Below, piece after piece: positions 32,908-40,799 of a stretch of DNA of 64,000 nt. How positions within the stretch are numbered: the first letter of the stretch is position 1; each line of letters starts with the position of its first letter. Below the pieces are notes generated by a model that saw only the letters and a program-made list of their open reading frames with translations, did no database searches and was not told the origin of the DNA. The position numbers and the translations under genes are program-made. Source of the stretch: Arcicella lustrica (GTDB taxonomy: Bacteria; Bacteroidota; Bacteroidia; Cytophagales; Spirosomataceae). The stretch spans positions 434,001-498,000 of the forward strand of contig NZ_JAYGIM010000001.1 in the NCBI RefSeq assembly GCF_034930985.1, read 5' to 3'.

Positions 32908-32966
32908 TGTTTTTAATATTAATTTGAAGCAAAGCTATAGTTCAAATTAGAAGAAATTTTGAGTTT

Positions 32967-34244
32967 TCAGAAAACTATAGAAAAAGTATGCAGATTATTT
33001 TGAAAGGTATAAGTAACATTCCACTGATTGAGTTCTGCAATGGTTTTAATAATGGCTAAACCTAAGCCATTGCCTTGAGAAGATGGATTTGCTTTTGAAA
33101 AACGAGTAAATAATTTGTCATTATTCAAAGGTTCAGGAATACCAGTATTCGCAAAAACTAAAGTATGATTACTGAGCGAAATGTGAATACTACCTTTATT
33201 GACATTGTGACGAATAGCATTTAAGAACAAATTACTCACTAAAATTTCTGTAAGGATAAGATTCGCCTTCACCATTACAGTATCATCCATCTCTAACTTG
33301 ATTTTAATATTTTTGGCAATAGCTTGTTCCGTAAAGAAATCTAAAGGTTTTTTAATCAATTCTGCCAAATTAAAATGAATCGTTTCATTGTATTGAGGAG
33401 TATTGATTTTGGAAAGTAACAAAAGGTTTTTATTCAAACGATTTAACTTAGAAACGGTATCGTTCATCGAACTCAGTATCACAAATTGTTTCTGAGTAAC
33501 ATCCGAAAGCTGCAAAAGCGTATCAATTTTACCTTGAAAAACTGCCAAAGGCGTTTGTAATTCATGCGCAGCATTTTCAATAAATTCCTTTTGTGATTGA
33601 TAAGATTGAATGTTTGCCGTGATGAGTTTCTTTAGGCTTTTATTCAATTGTTCAAATTCTTTGATATTAGATTGTTGAAAAGTAGGAGCATCATGTTTTT
33701 CGAGATTGAATCGCTCTATTTTTTGTAAAGTATCATAAAAACTTTTCCACAAATACTTAGAAGTAAATTTGGCAAACAATAAAATAACTGCCAGCAAAAT
33801 GAATAAAATACATAAATAAAAACGCCCAAGCGTAGCGATTAAATCTTCTGACTCAACCAAATTAAGTTGAATCATTAGTACGGCCGCTTGATTTTGAATC
33901 TTAATTTTAGTGTATAAAATTCGATATGGTTCCCATTCCGAAACTAAAGCGTCATAATTTTTTTGCTCGATAATATGATTGAAATCTTTGCTCGCAACAG
34001 TATCAGGCAAGATTTTAATATCTCTATTAAAACGATTCCATTGTTGAATATCTTCAATTTTTAGACTTGGTAAATTGTAGGCAATAAATTCATCTTTTCT
34101 TTGAAAAATCGCTTCGTCAACATCTTCTTTATAAAGATTATCCATTGCCCAATAAACAAAAGGGTAGCTCGACAACAGAATAATTGTTGTGAAAATGCTA
34201 TAAAAAAGTAAGGTTTTATGGAGTAATCCTTTCATGCTTCCCAT
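32967..34244 (-). CDS. OmpR-class sensor histidine kinase
   Basis: 425 residues. Two membrane helices (about 8-30 and 140-162) enclose a periplasmic sensor of about 110 residues. The HisKA domain carries the phospho-acceptor in 'FIENAAHELQTPLAVF'. The ATPase domain shows 'NLFLNAIRHNV' (N box), 'VFANTGIPEP' (G1-like, with Asp replaced by Asn) and 'SQGNGLGLAIIKTIAEL' (G2). The Asn in the G1 position occurs in many Bacteroidota kinases of this type. Its start overlaps the regulator stop by 13 bp (translational coupling). The target is likely the receptor gene downstream. Confidence 0.93.
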   Translation of the reverse strand: MGSMKGLLHKTLLFYSIFTTIILLSSYPFVYWAMDNLYKEDVDEAIFQRKDEFIAYNLPSLKIEDIQQWNRFNRDIKILPDTVASKDFNHIIEQKNYDALVSEWEPYRILYTKIKIQNQAAVLMIQLNLVESEDLIATLGRFYLCILFILLAVILLFAKFTSKYLWKSFYDTLQKIERFNLEKHDAPTFQQSNIKEFEQLNKSLKKLITANIQSYQSQKEFIENAAHELQTPLAVFQGKIDTLLQLSDVTQKQFVILSSMNDTVSKLNRLNKNLLLLSKINTPQYNETIHFNLAELIKKPLDFFTEQAIAKNIKIKLEMDDTVMVKANLILTEILVSNLFLNAIRHNVNKGSIHISLSNHTLVFANTGIPEPLNNDKLFTRFSKANPSSQGNGLGLAIIKTIAELNQWNVTYTFQNNLHTFSIVF

Positions 34245-34906
34245 TTATATCCTAAGCCATAAACAGATTTTATATAATCCTGACAGCCAGCTTCGTTTAA
34301 TTTCTTCTTCAAATTTTTAATATGAGCATACACAAAATTGTGGTTGTCGAGCATATCAGCCATGTCGCCAGAAAGATGTTCTGCTAAAGCACTTTTAGAA
34401 AGTACTTTTTTATGATTACCGATTAAATAAAGTAATAAATCAATTTCTTTCTTGGTGAAATCAATCTTTATATCATTTACGGATACTGTTTTAGCAAAAA
34501 AATCAATTTCAATTTCGTTGAATTTAATGAGGTTATTGCCATTAAAGTTTTTTCGTCTGATCAAAGAATGTATCCTTACCAGCAATTCAGATAAATGAAA
34601 AGGTTTGGTCAGGAAATCATCTGCGCCTAAATTAAAACCTTCTAAACGAGTATCTAAAGATTCGATGGCAGAAATGATAATGATACCATCAGATTTATTT
34701 AATCTTTTCAATGTTTTCAAAACTTCAAAACCATTGCCATCGGGCAACATTAAATCAAGCAGGATACAGTCATATTCATAACTAGCAATTTTCTCTAAAG
34801 CATCTTGAACTTTGTGCGTTACTTCACAGATAATATCGTTCGATTTAAGATAGCTTTTAATGCTGTTAGAAATCTCTTTTTCGTCTTCAATGAGTAATAT
34901 TTTCAT
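34232..34906 (-). CDS. OmpR/PhoB-type response regulator
   Basis: 224 residues. Receiver with acidic cluster 'IEDEKE', phospho-acceptor Asp51 in 'CILLDLMLPDGNGFEV', switch Lys in 'ADDFLTKPFHLSEL'. C-terminal winged helix ends 'HIKNLKKKLNEAGCQDYIKS' and VYGLGYKWEA. First gene of the leftward regulator-kinase-receptor set. Cytosolic DNA-binding protein. Confidence 0.95.
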   Translation of the reverse strand: MKILLIEDEKEISNSIKSYLKSNDIICEVTHKVQDALEKIASYEYDCILLDLMLPDGNGFEVLKTLKRLNKSDGIIIISAIESLDTRLEGFNLGADDFLTKPFHLSELLVRIHSLIRRKNFNGNNLIKFNEIEIDFFAKTVSVNDIKIDFTKKEIDLLLYLIGNHKKVLSKSALAEHLSGDMADMLDNHNFVYAHIKNLKKKLNEAGCQDYIKSVYGLGYKWEA

Positions 34907-35066
34907 GAGATAAAGGTCATATTTAATTTTGAAGAAATGTTGAATTTTATCGTTTCTGTTTTTTTACTTGTTAAATATGTTCGAATAGGAATAACAATTA
35001 CAAGGATACTTCATTATATTTACTAGTGTTTATTTTAAAGTGTCAAATTATAATCCCCTTAATACT

Positions 35067-35483
35067 ATGGAATTAGAGCAATTAGATAGTTTAGAGAATG
35101 GAGAAACTAAAGAAGCTAACTTAAATAAGGGCACTCCTAGGAATACAAGGCATAATGTAAAAAGAATAGGAAATATCTCTAATATAAATAGTTATTTATC
35201 TCCAAGATTTAAAACGAATAAAAGTAACATATCGGTTATTCCAGCTCACAAGTTGCGTGTTACTACGAACAATCGTTTATCACCAAGAAATACAATAGAA
35301 CAATCGGCTTTATATGAACATGGATTGTCTGTTTTTGGTGATGCTAGGAAATTTGAAAATTGGTTGAGAAAACCTAATGGTGCTCTTGATGAAAAGATTC
35401 CCTTTAATTTATTAAACACGGTAGAGGGTATAAAAAAAGTGGATGACATTTTAGGTAGAATAGAACATGGAATTTTTTCATAA
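35067..35483 (+). CDS. ParS/MbcA-type antitoxin of a RES toxin system
   Basis: 138 residues from ATG 35067; a GTG at 35040 would add nine residues. The C-terminal 60 residues match the antitoxin domain that pairs with RES toxins: 'ALYEHGLSVFGDARKFENWL' followed by RKPNGALDEKIPFNLL, ending in the toxin-binding 'GIKKVDDILGRIEHGIFS'. The N-terminal half is polar, rich in Asn/Ser/Arg, and I see no Xre helix-turn-helix, which is unusual. The stop codon overlaps the toxin start (TAATG). It should neutralise the RES protein; DNA binding is doubtful. Confidence 0.87.
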   Translation: MELEQLDSLENGETKEANLNKGTPRNTRHNVKRIGNISNINSYLSPRFKTNKSNISVIPAHKLRVTTNNRLSPRNTIEQSALYEHGLSVFGDARKFENWLRKPNGALDEKIPFNLLNTVEGIKKVDDILGRIEHGIFS

Positions 35484-35929
35484 TGAGAGTATTTAGGCTA
35501 ACAAAATCAAAGTTCGCATCTGATTTATCTGGAGAAGGTTCAAAATTATATGGAGGTAGATGGAATCATAAAGGCATACCTTGTCTATATCTTGGTTCTT
35601 CAAGAGCAATGTGTGTTTTAGAATTTTCTGTACATGTAAAAAAAGAGGAAATTCCTGATGATTTAGTTTTCGTTGAAGTTATTCTCCCTAAATGTGAAAT
35701 ATTTAAACTGACAAAAGAAAACTTGCCCGAGGATTGGTTCAATCAAAGGATTTCAATGGAGATTGGTTCTAACATATTAAAAGAAAATAAATATCTTGTT
35801 TTTCAAGTACCTTCTGCAATTATTCCAGACGAATTCAACTATGTATTGAATCCACTTCATTCTGACTTTTCAAAAGTAAAGATTAAAAGTACAGTCGCTT
35901 ATCATCTTGATGAAAGAATAAAACAGTAA
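35483..35929 (+). CDS. RES-domain toxin
   Basis: 148 residues. RES family hallmarks are 'MRVFRLTKSKF', 'GSKLYGGRWNHKGIPCLYLG' and 'SRAMCVLEFSVHV', containing the conserved Arg, Tyr and Glu residues. Characterised members degrade or ADP-ribosylate NAD+, arresting growth. It starts on the last base of the antitoxin stop codon, so translation is coupled. Type II toxin-antitoxin pair; no mobile element is adjacent. Confidence 0.92.
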   Translation: MRVFRLTKSKFASDLSGEGSKLYGGRWNHKGIPCLYLGSSRAMCVLEFSVHVKKEEIPDDLVFVEVILPKCEIFKLTKENLPEDWFNQRISMEIGSNILKENKYLVFQVPSAIIPDEFNYVLNPLHSDFSKVKIKSTVAYHLDERIKQ

Positions 35930-35973
35930 AACTGCTTGTAGTTGAATATAACAAGCCACAGTAATGGGTGTTT

Positions 35974-36008
35974 TTTGGAACAACGACAGCTTTTTTGTTC
36001 TATCTTTG
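35974..36008 (+). promoter_or_regulatory. Bacteroidota-type promoter of the metZ-like gene
   Basis: TTTG at 35974-35977 and TATCTTTG at 36001-36008 (23-bp spacer), 75 bp before the start codon at 36083. The leader is too short and shows no fold of a known SAM riboswitch. Confidence 0.65.
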
Positions 36009-36082
36009 CGGTTCTTATCAAAATCTATTCATTTAGAGGCTGATATTTTATCTTTTTGAAATTCTTTTTACTGCGGAATACG

Positions 36083-37273
36083 ATGAAAAAACAGACTAAA
36101 GCCATCAGAATACAAGCAGAACGTTCTCAAAACCGTGAGCATTCTGTTCCATTATATCTTACTTCAAGTTTTACTTTTGAAGATGCAGAACAAGGGCGTG
36201 CCATTTTCGCTGATGAAATGGAAGGGAATATTTATTCTCGCTACATGAATCCAAACGTGGATGAATTTGTAGATAAAATGTGTATGCTTGAAAACACAGA
36301 AGCTGGTATCGCCTTTGCTACAGGTATGGCTGCCAACTTCGCAGCGATGGCAGCATTGTTAAAATCGGGCGATCATGTTGTTGCTTCAAAGGCGCTTTTT
36401 GGTTCTTGTATCCAAATTTTAAGTAAAATTCTTCCTAAATGGGGCATTACAACTACTTTCGTTGATGGTCATGACCTTTCAGCTTGGGAAGCGGCCATTC
36501 AAGAAAATACTAAATTTTTATTCTGCGAAAGTCCTTCGAATCCGGGTTTAGATTTAATTGACCTTGAAGCGATTTGTCAGTTAAAAGCAAAACATAATTT
36601 GATTTTAGCGGTTGATAACTGTTTTGCAACACCAATTATCCAAACACCAGCCGATTGGGGTGCAGATTTAGTAATTCACTCAGCTACAAAATATATCGAC
36701 GGACAAGGAAGAGTATTAGGTGGAGTAGTTTGTGGTAGAGAAGAATTGGTGAAAGAAATTCGCTTCTTTTCACGTCATACAGGTCCATCAATGTCTCCAT
36801 TCAATGCTTGGGTTTTATCAAAAAGTTTAGAGACAATCCATTTACGCATGGAAAAACACTCTGAAAATGCTTTGAAATTAGCGCATGCTTTAGAGAATAA
36901 TTCAGCATTAAATTTTGTAAAATATCCGTTTTTAGCTTCACATCCACAATTTGAACTAGCTAAAAAGCAAATGAAAATGGGTGGTGCAATTCTTACTTTT
37001 GATGTAAAAGGAGGTTTTGAAATGGTAAACGAGATGTCGAAACACATTACAATTGCTTCGATTTCTCCAAATTTAGGTGATACTAGAACAATTATTACGC
37101 ATCCAGCTTCAACAACGCACTCAAAATTAACAGCAGAGCAAAGAGCTGAAGTGGGTATTACAGATGGTTTAGTAAGAGTAGCCGTTGGTTTAGAAGCTGT
37201 AGAAGACTTGATTGAAGACTTCGAACAAGCTTTAGAAAAAGCAACAATTGCCCTTGCTACTTTGGTAGGATAA
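36083..37273 (+). CDS. metZ: O-succinyl/acetylhomoserine sulfhydrylase-type PLP enzyme
   Basis: 396 residues from the chosen ATG (an ORF starting at 36056 is longer but the family begins at MKKQTKAIRIQ). Cys/Met-metabolism PLP fold: 'PLYLTSSFTFEDAEQGRAIF', 'YSRYMNPNVDEF', 'GIAFATGMAANFAAMAALLK' and the PLP-binding Lys in 'LVIHSATKYIDGQGRVLGG'. The C-terminus has 'GDTRTIITHPASTTHSKL'. It would combine an activated homoserine with sulfide to give homocysteine in methionine synthesis. Distinguishing it from cystathionine gamma-synthase or lyase relatives is by overall similarity, so the symbol is probable rather than certain. Single gene with its own promoter. Confidence 0.88.
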   Translation: MKKQTKAIRIQAERSQNREHSVPLYLTSSFTFEDAEQGRAIFADEMEGNIYSRYMNPNVDEFVDKMCMLENTEAGIAFATGMAANFAAMAALLKSGDHVVASKALFGSCIQILSKILPKWGITTTFVDGHDLSAWEAAIQENTKFLFCESPSNPGLDLIDLEAICQLKAKHNLILAVDNCFATPIIQTPADWGADLVIHSATKYIDGQGRVLGGVVCGREELVKEIRFFSRHTGPSMSPFNAWVLSKSLETIHLRMEKHSENALKLAHALENNSALNFVKYPFLASHPQFELAKKQMKMGGAILTFDVKGGFEMVNEMSKHITIASISPNLGDTRTIITHPASTTHSKLTAEQRAEVGITDGLVRVAVGLEAVEDLIEDFEQALEKATIALATLVG

Positions 37274-37281
37274 TTATCAAT

Positions 37282-37370
37282 TGATTTGAAGATTTGGAAA
37301 TTTGAAGATTTGAAAATGGACAGGATGCTGATATTTTCAAATCTTCAAATCTTCAAATCTTCAAATTCCC
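37282..37370. repeat. Long hairpin of CTTCAAAT-type short repeats (family D)
   Basis: The left arm consists of repeated GATTTGAA words, the right arm of CTTCAAAT at 8-bp period. The two arms are complementary over about 35 bp with a 15-base loop. It fills almost the entire gap between the metZ-like gene and nuoH and could terminate transcription. A relative lies at 58081-58231. Confidence 0.75.
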
Positions 37371-37385
37371 CAAGAGTTCTCAAAA

Positions 37386-38474
37386 ATGTACATAGCCTTA
37401 CTTATTTGTCTTAGTTTAGTATTGACCAATGTTGTAGTTGGTGTATATGCAGAACGGAAAGTATCAGCTTTCATGCAAGACCGTTTGGGTCCGATGGAAG
37501 TTGGGAAATATGGTTTGCTACAAGTTCTTGCCGATTTAATAAAATTACTTCAAAAAGAAGACATTGTGCCAGCTTTGGCTAACAAGCGTCTTTTCCTGAT
37601 AGCTCCTTGTATTATTTTCGTAGCCATTTTTGCAGGATTCGCCGTATTGCCTTTAGGACCAAGCGAATATCTTCAAGGTTCACAAGCGGAAGTTGGTTTG
37701 TTTTACTTATTGGCTGTGATTTCGATAGATATTATTGGTATTTTAATGGCTGGTTGGGCTTCAAACAATAAGTATTCATTGTTTGGTGCGATGCGTTCTG
37801 TGGCACAAATTGTTTCTTATGAAGTACCTTTGGGCTTGACGGTAATTTGTGTGGCAATGATTTCTCAAAGTCTTAACCTGCAAGAAATCAGTTTGCAACA
37901 AGGAATTTATACTGAAGAAACCAATTACTTGTTTGGCTTAAAATTTTTAGACATTGATGTTTCTAAAGTAGGAGGGTTCTTAACTTGGAATATTGTTCGA
38001 GTTCCCTTTTTCTTCCCAATTTATATTATCTTTTTTATTGCTACTTTGGCTGAATGTAACAGAGCTCCTTTCGATTTACCCGAAGCAGAATCTGAATTAG
38101 TGGGAGGTTTCCACACAGAATATTCTGGTATGCGTTGGGCTTTAGTATTTTTGTCGGAATACGGAATGATGCTTTTAGTGAGTATTCTTGGAGCGATTCT
38201 TTTCTTAGGAAGTTGGAATACGCCTTTCCCAAATATTGGTTTTCTGAAATTAGCCGATTGGACTTCTGGCGAGCCCAATACTTGGTCTGGAGCAATTTGG
38301 GGATTTTTCTGGTTGATTGCAAAATCGTATGCAGGAGTATTCGTACAAATGTGGATTCGTTGGACTTTCCCTCGTTTACGTGTTGACCAATTGATGTATC
38401 TTACTTGGAAAGTACTTACACCATTTGCTATTCTTGGAATTTTTCTTTCAGCTATTTGGCGATTGTTAATGTAG
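37386..38474 (+). CDS. nuoH: NADH-quinone oxidoreductase subunit H
   Basis: 362 residues, about eight to nine membrane helices. Respiratory complex I membrane subunit at the junction with the quinone site. Conserved loops are visible: 'AERKVSAFMQDRLGPMEVGK', 'VAQIVSYEVPLGL', 'AECNRAPFDLPEAESELVGG' and 'FHTEYSGMRWALVFLSEYG'. Full length. No other nuo gene is nearby, so complex I genes must be split in this genome. Confidence 0.96.
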   Translation: MYIALLICLSLVLTNVVVGVYAERKVSAFMQDRLGPMEVGKYGLLQVLADLIKLLQKEDIVPALANKRLFLIAPCIIFVAIFAGFAVLPLGPSEYLQGSQAEVGLFYLLAVISIDIIGILMAGWASNNKYSLFGAMRSVAQIVSYEVPLGLTVICVAMISQSLNLQEISLQQGIYTEETNYLFGLKFLDIDVSKVGGFLTWNIVRVPFFFPIYIIFFIATLAECNRAPFDLPEAESELVGGFHTEYSGMRWALVFLSEYGMMLLVSILGAILFLGSWNTPFPNIGFLKLADWTSGEPNTWSGAIWGFFWLIAKSYAGVFVQMWIRWTFPRLRVDQLMYLTWKVLTPFAILGIFLSAIWRLLM

Positions 38475-38477
38475 CCA

Positions 38478-38660
38478 AATGGCTTTCGGCTATCGGTCAT
38501 CAGCTTTCATTTTTAAATAATTGTGAAAATAAGTTAAGATGAGATAAGCTAAGGCTGAAGGCTAAAATAAAATCCGAAATCCGACGACCGAAATCCGATA
38601 ATCGAAAACTAAAAGCTAAAACAAATCCGAAAGCCGACAACCGAAATCCGAAAGCTAAAA
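38478..38660. repeat. CCGAAATC-type short-word repeats (family E)
   Basis: The gap between nuoH and miaA is filled with variants of 'CCGAAATCCGA', 'AAAGCTAAAA' and 'GGCTATCGG'. At least six CCGA/CGAAA words occur from 38570 onward. Similar text occurs at about 40390-40430, 57440-57500 and 63281-63308. No gene or RNA is recognisable. Confidence 0.6.
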
Positions 38661-38661
38661 A

Positions 38662-39585
38662 ATGTCTTCACTCATCGTTATTCTTGGTCCAACTGCAAGT
38701 GGGAAAACACATTTAGCAGTACAATTGGCTCATCAGATTGATGGAGAAATCATCAGTGCCGATTCCAGACAAGTATATCGTGGAATGGATATTGGTACAG
38801 GTAAAGATTTGGATGAATACACGATTGATGGCAAGAAAATTCCTTATCATTTAATTGACATTATAGACGCTGGCGAAAGCTATCACATCTATCAATTTCA
38901 ACAAGATTTTCAGAAAGCCTACACAGATATTATTCAAAGAGGAAAAAAAGCAATACTTTGCGGAGGTTCAGGCATGTACTTGGATGCCGTTTTGAAAGGT
39001 TACGAGTTTACTTCAATTCCGATAGATTTAAAGTTGAGAGAGCAATTACTTGAAAAATCTACCGAAGAATTATTGAAAATTTTTGAAGAAAACCAGAGCG
39101 TTTATTCAGAAAAATCGGATACTTCTACCAAGAAAAGATTAATCAGAGCCATTGAAATCAGTCTTTTTTTGAAGAACAATCCTACATTTAAAATTACACC
39201 ACAAGCTATTCCCAAAGCTACATTTTTTGGTTTAAACCCAGCTACTGAACTTCGTAGAGAAAAAATCACAAAACGATTAACTCATCGTTTAGAAAATGGA
39301 ATGATAGAAGAAGTACAAACACTTTTATCGAAAGGTATTCCTGCTGAAAAACTTATTTTTTATGGACTAGAGTATAAGTTTATTACGCAATATTTAAAGG
39401 AAGAAATTTCTTGCGAAATAATGGTTGAAAAGCTGAATATAGCCATTCATCAATTCGCAAAAAGGCAGATGACTTACTTTAGGAAAATGGAAAATGATGG
39501 GCTGAAAATCAATTGGTTAGATTCAAATTTACCGTTTAATAAATTAATGGATACAATTTCTGCGGAAATTGTTGAAAATCAATAG
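38662..39585 (+). CDS. miaA: tRNA dimethylallyltransferase
   Basis: 307 residues. P-loop 'LGPTASGKTHLAVQLA', then 'GEIISADSRQVYRGMDIGTG' and 'PYHLIDIID', all diagnostic. It prenylates A37 of tRNAs reading UNN codons. Also 'LCGGSGMYLDAVLKGY' and the C-terminal 'QFAKRQMTYFRKME'. Full length. Monocistronic. Confidence 0.96.
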   Translation: MSSLIVILGPTASGKTHLAVQLAHQIDGEIISADSRQVYRGMDIGTGKDLDEYTIDGKKIPYHLIDIIDAGESYHIYQFQQDFQKAYTDIIQRGKKAILCGGSGMYLDAVLKGYEFTSIPIDLKLREQLLEKSTEELLKIFEENQSVYSEKSDTSTKKRLIRAIEISLFLKNNPTFKITPQAIPKATFFGLNPATELRREKITKRLTHRLENGMIEEVQTLLSKGIPAEKLIFYGLEYKFITQYLKEEISCEIMVEKLNIAIHQFAKRQMTYFRKMENDGLKINWLDSNLPFNKLMDTISAEIVENQ

Positions 39586-39684
39586 CTTTCAATTATTTTC
39601 GGGTGTTAATCTAAATCTAATGAGTACGTTTTAACGTATGTATTTTCAGAAATAAACCTTTATTAACCTTAAAAATCTACAATT

Positions 39685-39786
39685 ATGGCGCTAGCAATTG
39701 TATCCATCATGTTATTAGGTATGGGAGTGTACCTATCTTTCAAAGTAAGTAATCACAGAGATGATAAATTTCCAATGAAACCTTAA
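39685..39786 (+). CDS. 33-residue single-pass membrane peptide
   Basis: ATG at 39685 opens a 33-codon frame. Residues 2-19 are a hydrophobic helix (ALAIVSIMLLGMGVYLSF), followed by a charged, basic/acidic tail ending in DDKFPMKP. This is the layout of real small membrane proteins (respiratory accessory peptides such as CcoS- or CydX-like ones), but I cannot assign a family. Its TAA stop interleaves with the stop of the convergent TrpF-like gene in the tetranucleotide TTAA. A spaced palindrome ACGTTTTAACGT occurs about 50 bp upstream. Too short for statistical certainty. Confidence 0.5.
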   Translation: MALAIVSIMLLGMGVYLSFKVSNHRDDKFPMKP

Positions 39787-40382
39787 TCATCTGTTTCCAG
39801 TACTTCCAAAATATTCATTAATTCATCGAAATCGCCAAAACCCGGTCTGATTTCATCATTTCCTTTTAGGGCAAATCCTTTTAATTGGGTTTGTTCTAAA
39901 AGGTCATTTACATTTGATTCTTTCGCTCCAAAACCTAACAAGATTGGATACTGAAACGACCAAGCATCTACTTGACTTAAAGTTGCTTCATCAATTACGC
40001 CAAATTCGTCAGAATTTTCCAATAAAAAGTACTCAACCATTCCTTTCGTAGTTTGAAACAAAGCAGGAAGATTTGCCGTCGCAAAATCTACTTTTAGAAT
40101 AATTGGCAAACCAATTCTTTGAATTTCAGCCAAATTCTCCCAAGCACTTACTTGTAAATAGTCGGGTTGGTAGTTTTCAGTTAATTCAATAATTTTTGAT
40201 ATATCTGTTGAATCTGTTTCTCCAACCACTTGTACGCCAGCTAACCAGCCACGCATTTCTTTGAATTTTTCAAAGTCAAGTTCATCCATCGAAAAACCTA
40301 ACAAATCAACCCCCATTCCAGCGCAATAACGTGCGTCAGAAAGGTTATTTAACATTGATACTTTTACAGTTGTTTTAAGCAT
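39783..40382 (-). CDS. TrpF-like (phosphoribosylanthranilate isomerase-like) TIM-barrel protein
   Basis: 199 residues, about the length of PRA isomerase. The start 'TTVKVSMLNNLSDARYCAGM' and then GVDLLGF follows the TrpF pattern (KICGI...DA..A...GAD..GF). The C-terminus 'GFALKGNDEIRPGFGDFDEL' mimics the phosphate-binding end. However, the catalytic Cys of the KxCG motif is Ser here (KVSML) and the HGDE-like central motif is absent. It is therefore probably not a working TrpF and may have another role. No other trp gene is in the window. Leftward, single gene. Confidence 0.75.
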   Translation of the reverse strand: MLKTTVKVSMLNNLSDARYCAGMGVDLLGFSMDELDFEKFKEMRGWLAGVQVVGETDSTDISKIIELTENYQPDYLQVSAWENLAEIQRIGLPIILKVDFATANLPALFQTTKGMVEYFLLENSDEFGVIDEATLSQVDAWSFQYPILLGFGAKESNVNDLLEQTQLKGFALKGNDEIRPGFGDFDELMNILEVLETDD

Positions 40383-40799
40383 AATTTATATGGCTATCGG
40401 ATTTCGGCTATCGGATGTCAGATTTTAGTCCTAAGCTTTTATTTATTTTTTCTTTTTACCAGAGATTTATTTGTAAGTCTTTAATCTTCCTTCTTTTGTC
40501 TTTTAACTCGCAGATTTTCTGAAATAAAATTCGCTGATTTACACTGATTTTATGTTCTTCAAGTACTTCGTTTTCATTCTTGTTTCTTTTGTCTTGCGTC
40601 TTTAAGTCCTAAAGTCCTCCAATCTCAAAATTCTAAAGTCTTCAAATCCTAAAATCTTACAAAACTACCAAGCTTTCTATCCAGAACCAAAAAATCAGAA
40701 ATGATGTTGAATATTATTGTAAATTTGTAACATAATTGAGTTGATTCAATACTCGCATTTTTTATTTTTAAACGTCAGGCCTTGAACCTGAGCAGTGCA
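40383..40799. other. Gene-free stretch (417 bp) of short-word filler
   Basis: It contains CGGATTTCGGCTATCGGAT words (family E) next to the TrpF-like gene. Then AT-rich text with repeated 'cttttgtctt', 'taaagtccta' and 'cttcaaatcc' words at about 40560-40660. No ORF or RNA recognised. The mnmA promoter should lie in the last 120 bp, but no clear TAnnTTTG box was found. Confidence 0.55.

Noticed and set aside
36009..36082. SAM riboswitch before the metZ-like gene
   Set aside because: The leader is about 75 bp, AT-rich, without the conserved stems or pseudoknot of known SAM aptamers.
38021..38500. 159-codon frame opposite nuoH
   Set aside because: Antisense shadow of a conserved membrane-protein gene.
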